64,000 nt of DNA from Limimaricola sp027213785 (GTDB taxonomy: Bacteria; Pseudomonadota; Alphaproteobacteria; Rhodobacterales; Rhodobacteraceae). Below, piece by piece: positions 52,112 to 60,631 of the stretch. Made by a program: the position numbers and the translations under genes. Each line of letters opens with the position of its first letter. Position 1 is the stretch's first letter. The stretch covers positions 2,728,001-2,792,000 of the forward strand of contig NZ_CP193755.1 of the NCBI RefSeq assembly GCF_050847355.1, read 5' to 3'. A model generated the notes under the pieces. That model saw only the letters and a program-made list of their open reading frames with translations, made no database searches and was not told the origin of the DNA.

Positions 52112-52861
52112 ATGAGGCACGAAACGATCGGCTTGGCCGGCCCGCGGATCATACGCGGCCGCTACGGGAATTCGCGGCTTGAGGTAAGAGCGCCGCTGCG
52201 ACGGCTCGACCGGGCCTATATCGCCTGCGCGGGCGGCACCGAGACCTTCGGTCCGGGTCTGGCGCTGCCCTTTCCGGCCCTGCTGGAGCAGGAGCTGGGC
52301 CTTCCTTGCATCAATCTCGGGACGATGAACGCCGGGCCCGGGGCGCTGTTCGGCGACGCGGCCCTGCTGGCGCTGTGCAACGGCGCCGATCGGGTGGTGC
52401 TGCAGCTCACCGGGGCGCAGGGGCTGGGCAATCGCTTCTACACCGTGCACCCGCGCCGCAACGACCGCTTCCTGCGGGCCTCGGCCAAGCTGCGCGCGCT
52501 CTACCCGGAGATCGACTTCACCGATTTCTGCTTCGTGCGCCACATGCTCGAAACCCTGCACCACCATGATCCGGGGCGGTTCGACGCGGTACGCGACGAG
52601 CTGCGCGCCGCCTGGAGCATGCGGATGCGCGGCCTGTTCGATCGCATCGAGGTGCCGGTGACGCTCGTGGCACTGCCGCGGCGGCTGGGCCATGGGCGCC
52701 TCGGCCCCGACCCGCTCTTCGTGACCCCGGCGATGATCGAGGCGCTGTGCCCGCTGGCGCAGGGCGTCGTGGTGGTGCCCTGCGACGAGGCGACCGAGAT
52801 GGCGCAGCACCGGCGGGTCGCTCTGGATCTGGCGCGCAGCCTCACGGCCGAGGCCGGTTGA
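52112..52861 (+). CDS. DUF6473-like protein
   Basis: The 249-residue protein contains YIACAGGTETFGPGLALPFPALLEQELG, which fits the GGTETF/YG plus PFP pattern I associate with DUF6473. It continues with CINLGTMNAGPGALFGDAALLALC and GADRVVLQLTGAQGLGNRFY. The layout hints at an SGNH-hydrolase-like or sulfotransferase-associated alpha/beta fold with parallel strands, but no catalytic residues can be assigned safely. The ATG at 52112 is preferred over an in-frame TTG four codons upstream. The gene stands alone. Confidence 0.6.
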   Translation: MRHETIGLAGPRIIRGRYGNSRLEVRAPLRRLDRAYIACAGGTETFGPGLALPFPALLEQELGLPCINLGTMNAGPGALFGDAALLALCNGADRVVLQLTGAQGLGNRFYTVHPRRNDRFLRASAKLRALYPEIDFTDFCFVRHMLETLHHHDPGRFDAVRDELRAAWSMRMRGLFDRIEVPVTLVALPRRLGHGRLGPDPLFVTPAMIEALCPLAQGVVVVPCDEATEMAQHRRVALDLARSLTAEAG

Positions 52862-53049
52862 GGGGCGCGCCCCGGGACCGCCGCGCCGGGGCCCGGCACT
52901 TGCGGCAGCGCGCCGGCTCTGCGATCATCTTGCCCAAGGGGCTCGCGGACGCCTCGTGAGGCTCAGGCCACCGTTTCGCATCCTCGTCACGTTGGACCGG
53001 CAGGTTCGGCTTGCCGCAAGGCCGCCCCCCGGCCGGGAAAGGATGCCAG

Positions 53050-53871
53050 ATGCCCTCACCCACCGAAATCACCGTGCCACAGCTTCTGCGGCTCGTCGGC
53101 ACGCCCGACGCGCCGACACTAATCGACTTGCGCACCGATGAGGATTTCGCCGCCGATCCGCGGCTGATCCCGGGCGCGTTCCGGCACCGCTTTGCCGAGG
53201 TCGCGACGCTGGTGCCGGCGCTGCGCCGGCGTCGCGCCGTCGTCTACTGCCAGAAGGGCCGCAAGATCTCGCAAGGCGCGGCCGCGCTGCTGCGCGTCGA
53301 AGGCGTGGCCTGCGAAGTGCTCGAAGGCGGGCAGTTCGCCTGGCGCGACGCGAAGGCCCCGATGGTCGCGGCCGCCGCCCTGCCCGCCCCCGACGCCGAG
53401 GGGCGCAGCCTCTGGGTCACGCGGCATCGGCCCAAGATCGACCGCATCGCCTGCCCTTGGCTGGTGCGGCGCTTCGTCGATCCGCGCGCCCGCTTCCTGT
53501 TCGTGCCGCCGGAGGATGTGGCGCTGGTGGCGGAGAGGTTCGGCGCCGTCCCCTTCGACATCGAAGGGGCGGGGCTGACCCATGCGGGCGAGCGTTGTTC
53601 CTTCGACGCCGTCCTCGATGCCTTCGGGCTGCAAAGCGCGCCGCTGGAGCGGGTCGCGACCATCGTCCGGGGCGCCGACACGAACCGGCACGACCTCGCG
53701 CCCGAGGCGGCGGGCCTGCTGGCGCTATCGCTCGGCCTGTCGCGCATGTATCGCGACGACTTGGCACAATTGGAGGCCGGGATGACGCTCTACGACGCCC
53801 TGTACCGCTGGGCGCGGGACGCGACGGAGGAAGGTCATGACTGGCCCGCCGCCGCCGTGCGGCCGTCATGA
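53050..53871 (+). CDS. chrB: Rhodanese-ChrB fusion protein, chromate resistance
   Basis: The 273-residue protein joins two domains. An N-terminal rhodanese-like domain (about residues 1-110) has LIDLRTDEDFAADPRLIPGA and the active-site Cys in VVYCQKGRKISQGAA. A C-terminal ChrB domain has LWVTRHRPKIDRIACPWLVR, GAGLTHAGERCSFD and ADTNRHDL. ChrB is a chromate-responsive regulator or accessory factor for the ChrA pump. AAAGGA stands 6 bases before the ATG. Its stop overlaps the chrA start by 4 bases, so the two are translationally coupled. Confidence 0.87.
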   Translation: MPSPTEITVPQLLRLVGTPDAPTLIDLRTDEDFAADPRLIPGAFRHRFAEVATLVPALRRRRAVVYCQKGRKISQGAAALLRVEGVACEVLEGGQFAWRDAKAPMVAAAALPAPDAEGRSLWVTRHRPKIDRIACPWLVRRFVDPRARFLFVPPEDVALVAERFGAVPFDIEGAGLTHAGERCSFDAVLDAFGLQSAPLERVATIVRGADTNRHDLAPEAAGLLALSLGLSRMYRDDLAQLEAGMTLYDALYRWARDATEEGHDWPAAAVRPS

Positions 53872-55208
53872 CGAGCGGGCTGTCGCCCGCTTCCGGGGCC
53901 CCGGCCTCGGGCGCGGCCCCCACCCTCGCCGAGGCGGCGCGCGTCTGGTGGCGTATCGGTATCCTCTCCTTCGGCGGACCGGCGGCGCAAATCGCGCTGA
54001 TGCACCGGATGGTCGTCGACGAACGGCGCTGGCTCACCGAGAGGCAATATCTCGACGCGCTGTCGTTTTGCATGCTGCTGCCCGGCCCCGAGGCGATGCA
54101 GCTCGCCACCTATGCGGGCTGGCGCATGCACGGGGTGCGCGGCGGGCTGATCGCCGGCGGGCTCTTCGTGCTGCCCGGCGCGGTGGTGATCGCCTGCCTC
54201 GCGGCGTTCTATGTCCGGTTCGGCGCGCTGCCCGTCACCGCGGCGCTGTTCATGGGCGTCAAGGCGGCGGTGCTGGTGATCGTGATCGAGGCGCTGCTGC
54301 GCGTCGCCCGCCGCGCCCTGATCGGCACCGAGGCCCTCGTCATCGCGGCGCTGGCCTTCGTCGCGCTCTTCGTCTTCGCGGTGCCCTACCCGCTCGTGAT
54401 CGCCGCGGCGGCAATCTGGGGCGCGCTGCGCCTGCGGGACGGCGAGACGCGGCCCCGCCCGGCCACCGCATCGCCCGGCGGCGGACCCGCCCGGCCAGTG
54501 CGCGCCACGATCCGAACCTCGGCCACATGGCTTGCGCTATGGGCCGCGCCATTGCTCGCGGTGGCCGCGATCGCCCCGCCGGTCTTCGGCGAGATGGCCC
54601 GGTTCTTCTCGGTGCTGGCCACGGTCACTTTCGGCGGCGCCTATGCGGTGCTGGCCTACATGACCCAGGAGGCGGTCGCCACGCAGGGCTGGCTTACCAC
54701 CGGCGAGATGCTCGATGCGCTGGGGCTGGCCGAAACCACACCCGGCCCGTTGATCCTCGTGACCGAATTCGTGGGCTTTCTCGCCGGGCACCAGGCCGCG
54801 CCCGCAGGTGGCGGGGCGCTGCTCTGGGGCTTGGGCGGCGCGCTGGTCACGCTCTGGGCGACATTCACGCCCTGCTTCCTGTGGATCTTCGCCGGCGCGC
54901 CATGGATCGACGCGATTTCGGCCCGGCCGGTGCTGCGCGCGGCGCTGGCGGGGGTGACGGCGGCGGTGGTCGGGGTGATCGCTAACCTGTCGGTCTGGTT
55001 CGGCCTGCACGTCCTGTTCGAAAGGATCGGGACGATACGTGCCCGGGCTGTCGAGCTGGCGCTGCCCGACTGGGCCAGCCTCGACTGGCGCAGTACCCTG
55101 ATCGTGCTGGTGGCGGCGCTGCTCCTGCTGCGCTGGCACCGGGGCGTGCCGCTGACGCTGGCGGTCTGCTCGGCCTGCGGCATCGTACTCTCGACCCTCG
55201 GGGGATAG
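53868..55208 (+). CDS. chrA: Chromate efflux transporter ChrA
   Basis: The 446-residue membrane protein has two homologous chromate-transporter halves. The first has WWRIGILSFGGPAAQIALMH, FCMLLPGPEAMQLATYAGWR and GLFVLPGAVVI; the second has FSVLATVTFGGAYAVLAYMT and LGLAETTPGPLILVTEFVGF. These repeated FGG and PGP motifs define the CHR family, and the long two-domain form is expected. It exports chromate (or takes part in sulfate-analogue exchange) across the inner membrane. It is coupled to chrB by a 4-base overlap. Confidence 0.93.
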   Translation: MTSGLSPASGAPASGAAPTLAEAARVWWRIGILSFGGPAAQIALMHRMVVDERRWLTERQYLDALSFCMLLPGPEAMQLATYAGWRMHGVRGGLIAGGLFVLPGAVVIACLAAFYVRFGALPVTAALFMGVKAAVLVIVIEALLRVARRALIGTEALVIAALAFVALFVFAVPYPLVIAAAAIWGALRLRDGETRPRPATASPGGGPARPVRATIRTSATWLALWAAPLLAVAAIAPPVFGEMARFFSVLATVTFGGAYAVLAYMTQEAVATQGWLTTGEMLDALGLAETTPGPLILVTEFVGFLAGHQAAPAGGGALLWGLGGALVTLWATFTPCFLWIFAGAPWIDAISARPVLRAALAGVTAAVVGVIANLSVWFGLHVLFERIGTIRARAVELALPDWASLDWRSTLIVLVAALLLLRWHRGVPLTLAVCSACGIVLSTLGG

Positions 55209-55228
55209 CCGGCGACGGGGCGCGCCGC

Positions 55229-55258
55229 TTTACCCCGGGGCCGCCCCCGCCCTATAAG
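55229..55258 (+). promoter_or_regulatory. Probable promoter of pyrB
   Basis: TTTACC (55229-55234) and TATAAG (55253-55258) are separated by 18 bases, about 27 bases before the pyrB ATG. The -10 box is good and the -35 moderate. Confidence 0.5.
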
Positions 55259-55285
55259 GCGCGCGCAGCATCCGGAGCCCCTGAC

Positions 55286-56242
55286 ATGACCTTCCGCGCC
55301 CGCCACCTGCTCGGGATCGAGCCCCTGCACCCCACCGAGATCACCGAGCTTCTCGACACCGCCCAGCATTATGCCGAGCTGAACCGGCAGGGCCGCGCCC
55401 CGCGCGACGTGCTGGCGGGGCTGACCCAGATCAACATGTTCTTCGAGAACTCGACCCGCACCCAGGCCAGCTTCGAGATCGCGGGCAAGCGGCTCGGGGC
55501 CGACGTGATGAACATGGCGATGCAGGCCAGCTCGGTGAAGAAGGGCGAGACGCTGATCGACACCGCGCTGACGCTGAACGCGATGCGCCCCGACCTGCTG
55601 GTGGTGCGGCACCCGAACTCCGGCGCGGTCGATCTGCTGGCGCAGAAGGTCAACTGCTCGGTGCTGAACGCCGGCGACGGGCGGCACGAACACCCGACGC
55701 AGGCGCTTCTCGACGCGCTGACGATCCGCCGCGCCAAGGGGCGGCTGCACCGCCTGTCGATCGCGATCTGCGGCGACATCGCCCATAGCCGCGTCGCGCG
55801 CTCGAACATCATGCTCCTGGGCAAGATGGAGAACCGCATCCGGCTCATCGCGCCCCCCACCCTGATGCCCTCGGGCGTGGCCGAGTTCGGCGTCGAGGTG
55901 TTCGATGACATGGAAGAAGGGCTTCGGGACGTCGACGTGGTGATGATGCTCAGGCTCCAGAAGGAGCGCATGGATGGCGGCTTCATCCCGTCGGAGCGCG
56001 AATATTTCCACCGCTACGGGCTCGATGCCGCGAAGCTGGCGCATGCCAAGCCCGACGCCATCGTGATGCATCCCGGGCCGATGAACCGGGGCGTCGAGAT
56101 CGACGGCACCATCGCCGACGACATCAATCGCAGCGTGATCCAGGAACAGGTCGAGATGGGCGTCGCGGTGCGCATGGCGGCGATGGATCTGCTGGCGCGC
56201 AACGCGCGCGCGGCGCGGCAAGAGACCGGAGTGATGGCATGA
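55286..56242 (+). CDS. pyrB: Aspartate carbamoyltransferase catalytic subunit
   Basis: The 318-residue enzyme contains the carbamoyl-phosphate motif FFENSTRTQASFEIAGKRLG, the later RHEHPTQALLDALTI, GDIAHSRVARSNIMLL, and the aspartate-binding RLQKERMDG region. It forms carbamoyl-aspartate, the committed step of pyrimidine synthesis. No regulatory pyrI gene is present. It overlaps the next gene, a dihydroorotase homologue, by 4 bases (ATGA), which fits physical association of the two proteins known for class A transcarbamoylases. Confidence 0.96.
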   Translation: MTFRARHLLGIEPLHPTEITELLDTAQHYAELNRQGRAPRDVLAGLTQINMFFENSTRTQASFEIAGKRLGADVMNMAMQASSVKKGETLIDTALTLNAMRPDLLVVRHPNSGAVDLLAQKVNCSVLNAGDGRHEHPTQALLDALTIRRAKGRLHRLSIAICGDIAHSRVARSNIMLLGKMENRIRLIAPPTLMPSGVAEFGVEVFDDMEEGLRDVDVVMMLRLQKERMDGGFIPSEREYFHRYGLDAAKLAHAKPDAIVMHPGPMNRGVEIDGTIADDINRSVIQEQVEMGVAVRMAAMDLLARNARAARQETGVMA

Positions 56243-57513
56243 GCATCCTTTTCACCAATGCCCGGCTGATCGATCCCGAGCGCGGCGAGACACGCGGCGC
56301 GCTGCTGGTCGAGGGAGGCCGCATCGAGGCGGTGATCAAGAGCGGCGATCTTCCGCAGGCGGCCGAGGTGATCGACTGCCGCGGCCATTGCCTCGCCCCG
56401 GGCATCGTCGATCTCGGGGTCAAGGTCTCCGAGCCGGGCGAGCGTCACAAGGAGAGCTTCGCCTCGGCCGGCCGCGCCGCGGCGGCGGGCGGCGTCACCA
56501 CCATCGTCACCCGCCCCGACACCCTGCCCGCGATCGACACGCCCGAGACGCTGGAATTCGTGGTCCGTCGCGCCCGCGAGGACAGCCCGGTGCGGGTGCT
56601 GCCGATGGCCGCCCTCACCAAGGGCCGCGAGGGCCGCGAGATGACCGAGATCGGGTTTTTGCGCGACGCGGGCGCGGTGGCCTTCACCGATTGCGACCGG
56701 GTCGTCACCGACACCAAGGTGTTCTCGCGCGCCCTGACCTATGCGCGTTCGCTGGATGCGCTGGTGATGGCGCATGTGCAGGAGCCGGGCCTCTCGAACG
56801 GCGCCGTCGTGACCTCCGGCAAGTTCGCCTCGCTGCGTGGCCTGCCGGGCGTGTCGCCCATGGCCGAGCGCATGGCGCTCGACCGCGACATCGCGCTCCT
56901 GGAGATGACGCGGGCGCGCTACCACGCCGACCAGATCACCACGGCCCGCGCCCTGCCGGCGCTGGAGCGGGCGAAGAACAACGGCCTCGACATCACGGCG
57001 GGCGTCTCGGTGCATCACCTGACGCTTAACGAGCTCGACGTCGCCGACTACCGCAGCTTCTTCAAGCTCAAGCCGCCGTTGCGGGCCGAGGAGGACCGCA
57101 TGGCGGTGGGCGAGGCGCTGGCCTCCGGCCTCATCGACATATTGTGCTCGATGCACACGCCGCAGGACGAGGAAAGCAAGCGCCTTCCCTTCGAGGAGGC
57201 GGCCTCCGGCGCCGTGGGGCTGGAAACGCTGCTGCCCGCCTCGATGCGGCTGGTGCATGGCGGGGTGATCGACCTGCCGGGCCTGTTCCGGGCGCTGTCG
57301 CTCAACCCGTCGAAGCGGCTGGGGCTGGAGACGGGTCGACTGTCCAAGGGCGCGCCCGCCGATCTCGTCTGGTTCGACCCGGACGCGCCCTTCGTGCTCG
57401 ATCGGGCCACACTCCGCTCGAAATCGCGCAACACCCCCTTTGATGGCGCCCGTCTCGAGGGCAGGGTCCTCGGGACCTGGGTTGCAGGTCGGAGCGTGAC
57501 GGAGACCCGCTGA
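56239..57513 (+). CDS. pyrC: Dihydroorotase-like protein PyrC', probably lacking catalysis
   Basis: The 424-residue protein has the amidohydrolase scaffold: N-terminal LFTNARLIDPERGETRGALL, CLAPGIVDLGVKVSEPGERHKE, AAAAGGVTTIVTRPDT and C-terminal GRLSKGAPADLVWFDPDAP. In active dihydroorotases the strand after PGxVD reads HxHxR; here it is LGVKV, so both metal-binding histidines are absent. The later DHAPH metal/catalytic motif reads SMHTPQDEE. It is therefore probably a non-catalytic pDHO that supports aspartate carbamoyltransferase assembly, and an active enzyme should be encoded elsewhere. Confidence 0.87.
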   Translation: MSILFTNARLIDPERGETRGALLVEGGRIEAVIKSGDLPQAAEVIDCRGHCLAPGIVDLGVKVSEPGERHKESFASAGRAAAAGGVTTIVTRPDTLPAIDTPETLEFVVRRAREDSPVRVLPMAALTKGREGREMTEIGFLRDAGAVAFTDCDRVVTDTKVFSRALTYARSLDALVMAHVQEPGLSNGAVVTSGKFASLRGLPGVSPMAERMALDRDIALLEMTRARYHADQITTARALPALERAKNNGLDITAGVSVHHLTLNELDVADYRSFFKLKPPLRAEEDRMAVGEALASGLIDILCSMHTPQDEESKRLPFEEAASGAVGLETLLPASMRLVHGGVIDLPGLFRALSLNPSKRLGLETGRLSKGAPADLVWFDPDAPFVLDRATLRSKSRNTPFDGARLEGRVLGTWVAGRSVTETR

Positions 57514-58118
57514 TGCCGCTGATGGAGACCACGACCGCCCTGCTGATCCTCTGGGCGGTGATCGGCTACCTCTTGGGCTCCATCCCCTTCGGTCTCATCA
57601 TCACCCGCGCCATGGGCCTGGGCGACGTGCGGGCCATCGGCTCGGGCAATATCGGCGCCACCAACGTGCTGCGCACCGGCTCGAAAGCCGCCGCCATCGC
57701 GACGCTGCTACTCGACGCGGGCAAGGCGATCGCCGCCGTGATCCTCGCACGGATCTTCGCCGCCGAGGACGCCGCGCAGATCGCCGGAGCCGCGGCCTTC
57801 GCCGGGCATTGCTACCCGGTCTGGCTGCGGTTTCGCGGCGGCAAGGGGGTGGCGACGATCCTCGGCCTGCTGATCGCCCTGAGCTGGCCGGTGGGCCTCG
57901 CGGCCTGCGCCACCTGGTTGCTCGTGGCCTTCGCCTTTCGCTACTCCTCGCTCGCGGCGCTGCTCGCGGCGGGCTTCGCGCCGCTTTACTCGCTGCTTCT
58001 GGGCGAAGGGCGGATCGTGCTGCTGAGCCTCGTTCTGGCGATGATCCTCTATGCCCGCCACGCCGCCAACATCGCGCGGCTTCGCGCCGGCACCGAGCCG
58101 CGGATCGGCGCGAAATAG
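57513..58118 (+). CDS. plsY: Glycerol-3-phosphate acyltransferase PlsY
   Basis: The 201-residue integral membrane enzyme has the three conserved PlsY loops: GYLLGSIPFGLI, VRAIGSGNIGATNVLR (loop 1 active site) and AFAGHCYPVWLRFRGGKGVAT (loop 2), followed by the C-terminal LYARHAANIARLRAGTEPRIG. It transfers the acyl group from acyl-phosphate to glycerol-3-phosphate, starting phospholipid synthesis. Its ATG overlaps the pyrC stop by one base (TGATG), so it belongs to the pyrB-pyrC-plsY operon, an order common in alphaproteobacteria. Confidence 0.95.
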   Translation: MPLMETTTALLILWAVIGYLLGSIPFGLIITRAMGLGDVRAIGSGNIGATNVLRTGSKAAAIATLLLDAGKAIAAVILARIFAAEDAAQIAGAAAFAGHCYPVWLRFRGGKGVATILGLLIALSWPVGLAACATWLLVAFAFRYSSLAALLAAGFAPLYSLLLGEGRIVLLSLVLAMILYARHAANIARLRAGTEPRIGAK

Positions 58119-58222
58119 CCTGTTTCCCACGCGGGAATTGCATCTCTCCCACCGAGCGGTGATGGTCGCCGCGGCGCGCCGATGGCGTCGCCCAAGAATG
58201 ATGCCTGCGGATCGAGCAAAAG

Positions 58223-58531
58223 ATGACGGACGACGCCCAGCAAACGGATGCGGAAACCCCTGACGGAACCAAGGCGCTGTCCACGGCGCTGCTGCTGGCG
58301 CTGTTTCTTGGCCCGTTCGGGGCGCATCGCTTCTACATGGGCCATAAGGGCTCGGCCGCGATGATGCTGATGCTCGCCGTCACCATCGTCGGCCTGTCGG
58401 TCACCGCGATCTGGCTGCTGATCGACCTGCCGCGACTCCCGGCCATGATCCGTCGCCACAACGACGCGATCGCGCAGCGCCGCGCCCTCGACCGGCGCAG
58501 CGCCACCCACGGCTTTCCGCTCCTGAACTGA
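58223..58531 (+). CDS. TM2 domain-containing membrane protein
   Basis: The 102-residue protein has two membrane helices, LSTALLLALFLGPFGAHRFY and MLAVTIVGLSVTAIWLLIDL, joined by a short loop with MGHKG. The GxFGxHRFYxG pattern is the TM2 domain hallmark. An N-terminal acidic tail and C-terminal Arg-rich region flank it. The function of bacterial TM2 proteins is mostly unknown. It is convergent with gshA and lies 104 bases after plsY. Confidence 0.85.
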   Translation: MTDDAQQTDAETPDGTKALSTALLLALFLGPFGAHRFYMGHKGSAAMMLMLAVTIVGLSVTAIWLLIDLPRLPAMIRRHNDAIAQRRALDRRSATHGFPLLN

Positions 58532-58561
58532 GGCCGCCCCCTTGGGCGCGGCCCACCGGCC

Positions 58562-59932
58562 TCAATAGGAATGCGCCGCGTAGATCCGGCTCAGATCGCC
58601 GCCCCATTCGCCATGATACTCCGCCAGAAGCTCGTCGGCGGGGGTGCGCCCGGTCTCCACGCTTTCCTTCAGCGCGTTGAGGAAATGCGTCTCGTCCGGC
58701 ACGAGGCCACCGGCGCCCGGGCGGGCGCGGGCCTTGAGACCGGCCTCGGCGATCTCCACCGCCTGCCGCGCCAGATCGTGCATCGAGAGCCCGCCGACCT
58801 TCGCCTGCAATCCCTGTTCGGCCGCCGCGACGCGCAGTGCCTCGCGGGTTTCGGCGTCCCAGCCCTTCACCAGATCCCACGCCGCGTCGAGCGCGCCCTG
58901 GTCGTAGGTCAGCCCGACCCAGAAGGCGGGCAGCGCGCAGAGCCGGCGCCACGGGCCGCCATCGGCGCCGCGCATCTCGATGAACTTCTTGACCCTCGCC
59001 TCGGGGAACACCGTGGTCAGGTGGTCGGCCCAGTCCGACAGGGTCGGCTTCTCGCCCGGCAGGGCCGGCAGTTCGCCGCGCAGGAAATCGCGGAACGACT
59101 GGCCCAGCGCATCGATGTACTTGCCGTCGCGGTAGACGAAATACATCGGCACATCGAGCACCCATTCGACGTAGCGCTCGAAGCCCATGCCCTCCTCGAA
59201 GGCGAAGGGCAGCATGCCGGTCCGGGAATCGTCGAGGCCACGCCAGATCCGCGAACGCCACGACTTCATGCCGTTGGGCTTGCCCTCGAAGAAGGGCGAG
59301 TTGGCGAAGAGCGCGGTGGCCACCGGCTGCAGCGCCAGCGCCACGCGCAGCTTCTTGACCATGTCGGCCTCGGAGGAGAAGTCGAGATTCACCTGCACCG
59401 TGCAGGTGCGGTACATCATCTGCTTCCCGTGGGTGCCGACGCGGTCCATGTAATCGGTCATCAGCCGGTAGCGGCCCTTCGGCATCATCGGCATCTCGGC
59501 CTCGGACCATTCCGGCGCGGCGCCGAGCCCGATGAAGCCGACGCCGATCTCGTCGGCCACGCTCTTCACCTCGGCGAGGTGGCTGTTCACCTCGTCGCAG
59601 GTCTGGTGGATCGTCTCGAGCGGCGCGCCGGACAGCTCGAACTGCCCGCCCGGCTCGAGGCTGATATTGGCGCCGTCGCGCTCCAGCCCGATCAGCTTGC
59701 CCTGCTCTTCCACTGGGCTCCAGCCGAAGCGGTCGCGCAGCCCCTCGAGCATGGCGCGGATCGAGCGCGGCCCGTCATAGGGCAGCGGCTTGAGGCTGTC
59801 GCGGCAATAGCCGAATTTCTCGTGCTCGGTACCGATGCGCCAGTCGCTCTCGGGCTTGCAGCCCTTGGCCAGATACTCGGCGAGCTGGGAATGATGCTCG
59901 ATCGGCCCGCCGCCGGATTGAGGGATGGACAT
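58562..59932 (-). CDS. gshA: Glutamate-cysteine ligase
   Basis: The 456-residue enzyme belongs to the plant/alphaproteobacterial GCS2 class. It begins MSIPQSGGGPIEHHSQLAEY and carries WRIGTEHEKFGYC, ISLEPGGQFELSGAPLETIH, MMYRTCTVQVNLDFSSEADM, FFEGKPNGMKSWRSRIW and ADGGPWRRLCALPAFWVGL. It joins glutamate and cysteine to give gamma-glutamylcysteine, the first step of glutathione synthesis. The start at 59932 has GGAG upstream. A second glutathione enzyme, ChaC, is encoded at 4119-4664. Confidence 0.95.
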   Translation of the reverse strand: MSIPQSGGGPIEHHSQLAEYLAKGCKPESDWRIGTEHEKFGYCRDSLKPLPYDGPRSIRAMLEGLRDRFGWSPVEEQGKLIGLERDGANISLEPGGQFELSGAPLETIHQTCDEVNSHLAEVKSVADEIGVGFIGLGAAPEWSEAEMPMMPKGRYRLMTDYMDRVGTHGKQMMYRTCTVQVNLDFSSEADMVKKLRVALALQPVATALFANSPFFEGKPNGMKSWRSRIWRGLDDSRTGMLPFAFEEGMGFERYVEWVLDVPMYFVYRDGKYIDALGQSFRDFLRGELPALPGEKPTLSDWADHLTTVFPEARVKKFIEMRGADGGPWRRLCALPAFWVGLTYDQGALDAAWDLVKGWDAETREALRVAAAEQGLQAKVGGLSMHDLARQAVEIAEAGLKARARPGAGGLVPDETHFLNALKESVETGRTPADELLAEYHGEWGGDLSRIYAAHSY

Positions 59933-59962
59933 GGCGCTGGCTCCTATCTCGCGAGGCGGGGC

Positions 59963-59993
59963 TACAGGTGTCGCGCATGGGGCCATAAGTCAA
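59963..59993 (-). promoter_or_regulatory. Weak candidate promoter of gshA
   Basis: On the minus strand TTGACT (59988-59993) is followed after 19 bases by CTGTAG (59963-59968), about 30 bases upstream of the gshA ATG. The -35 is good, the -10 and spacing are poor. Confidence 0.3.
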
Positions 59994-60046
59994 TGGAGCC
60001 GACACCCGGTTTCGCGCGGGCCGGCCATGCGCGGCCGCACAGAAAA

Positions 60047-60562
60047 TCAGACCACGGTCAGCCGCGCCGGCCGAGTCCAGATCGTGACCACGTCGCGCGT
60101 CTCGTCGTTCAACATCTCGATCATCCGGCCGCGCTTGAGCCCCGGCAGTGCCGCGAAGGCGTCGAACAGCGCCTCCGCCCCCTCGGCGGTGACCGGGATC
60201 GCGAGAACCTCAGTGCCGGTTTCCAAAAGCCAATGCGCCGGCTTCGCGCGCCGGTCGAGCCTGAGCCGCCGGACCTCGTCGAGATCGACCATGCCGCCGG
60301 TCAGCGGCCCCATATAGGCGACCCGGCCCTCGTCGATCTTCAGGAGCCCCGGCCCCCGCCCCTCCTGCCGGAAGCGCCAGCGCTGCACGCCGCCGATCAC
60401 CAGCCCGGCACCCAGCGCGGCCAGCCCCCAGCCCAGCCATTGCAGGATGCCGAAGCTCGCGAGCGCCCACCAGAGCCCGAGCCCGGCGAGGACCAGCCCG
60501 ACGATCACCTCGCGCCCGCGCCATAGCGCCGCGCGCGCTTCCGGGCGCAGCAGATCAGCCAT
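60047..60562 (-). CDS. Two-helix membrane protein, function unknown
   Basis: The 171-residue protein begins MADLLRPEARAALWRGREVI and has two adjacent membrane helices (VIVGLVLAGLGLWWALASFG and ILQWLGWGLAALGAGLVIGG). A soluble C-terminal domain of about 110 residues includes GLLKIDEGRVAYMGPLTGGM and LDEVRRLRL, resembling a PH-like or bPH fold. I do not recognise a named family. It lies between rsmE and gshA on the same strand, 69 bases after rsmE. Confidence 0.7.
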   Translation of the reverse strand: MADLLRPEARAALWRGREVIVGLVLAGLGLWWALASFGILQWLGWGLAALGAGLVIGGVQRWRFRQEGRGPGLLKIDEGRVAYMGPLTGGMVDLDEVRRLRLDRRAKPAHWLLETGTEVLAIPVTAEGAEALFDAFAALPGLKRGRMIEMLNDETRDVVTIWTRPARLTVV

Positions 60563-60631
60563 CGCCCTGCCCGACTTTGTTCTTCAAATACGCAAACCCG
60601 GCCACGACCGGGCGCACCGGGTCCGGGCGGC

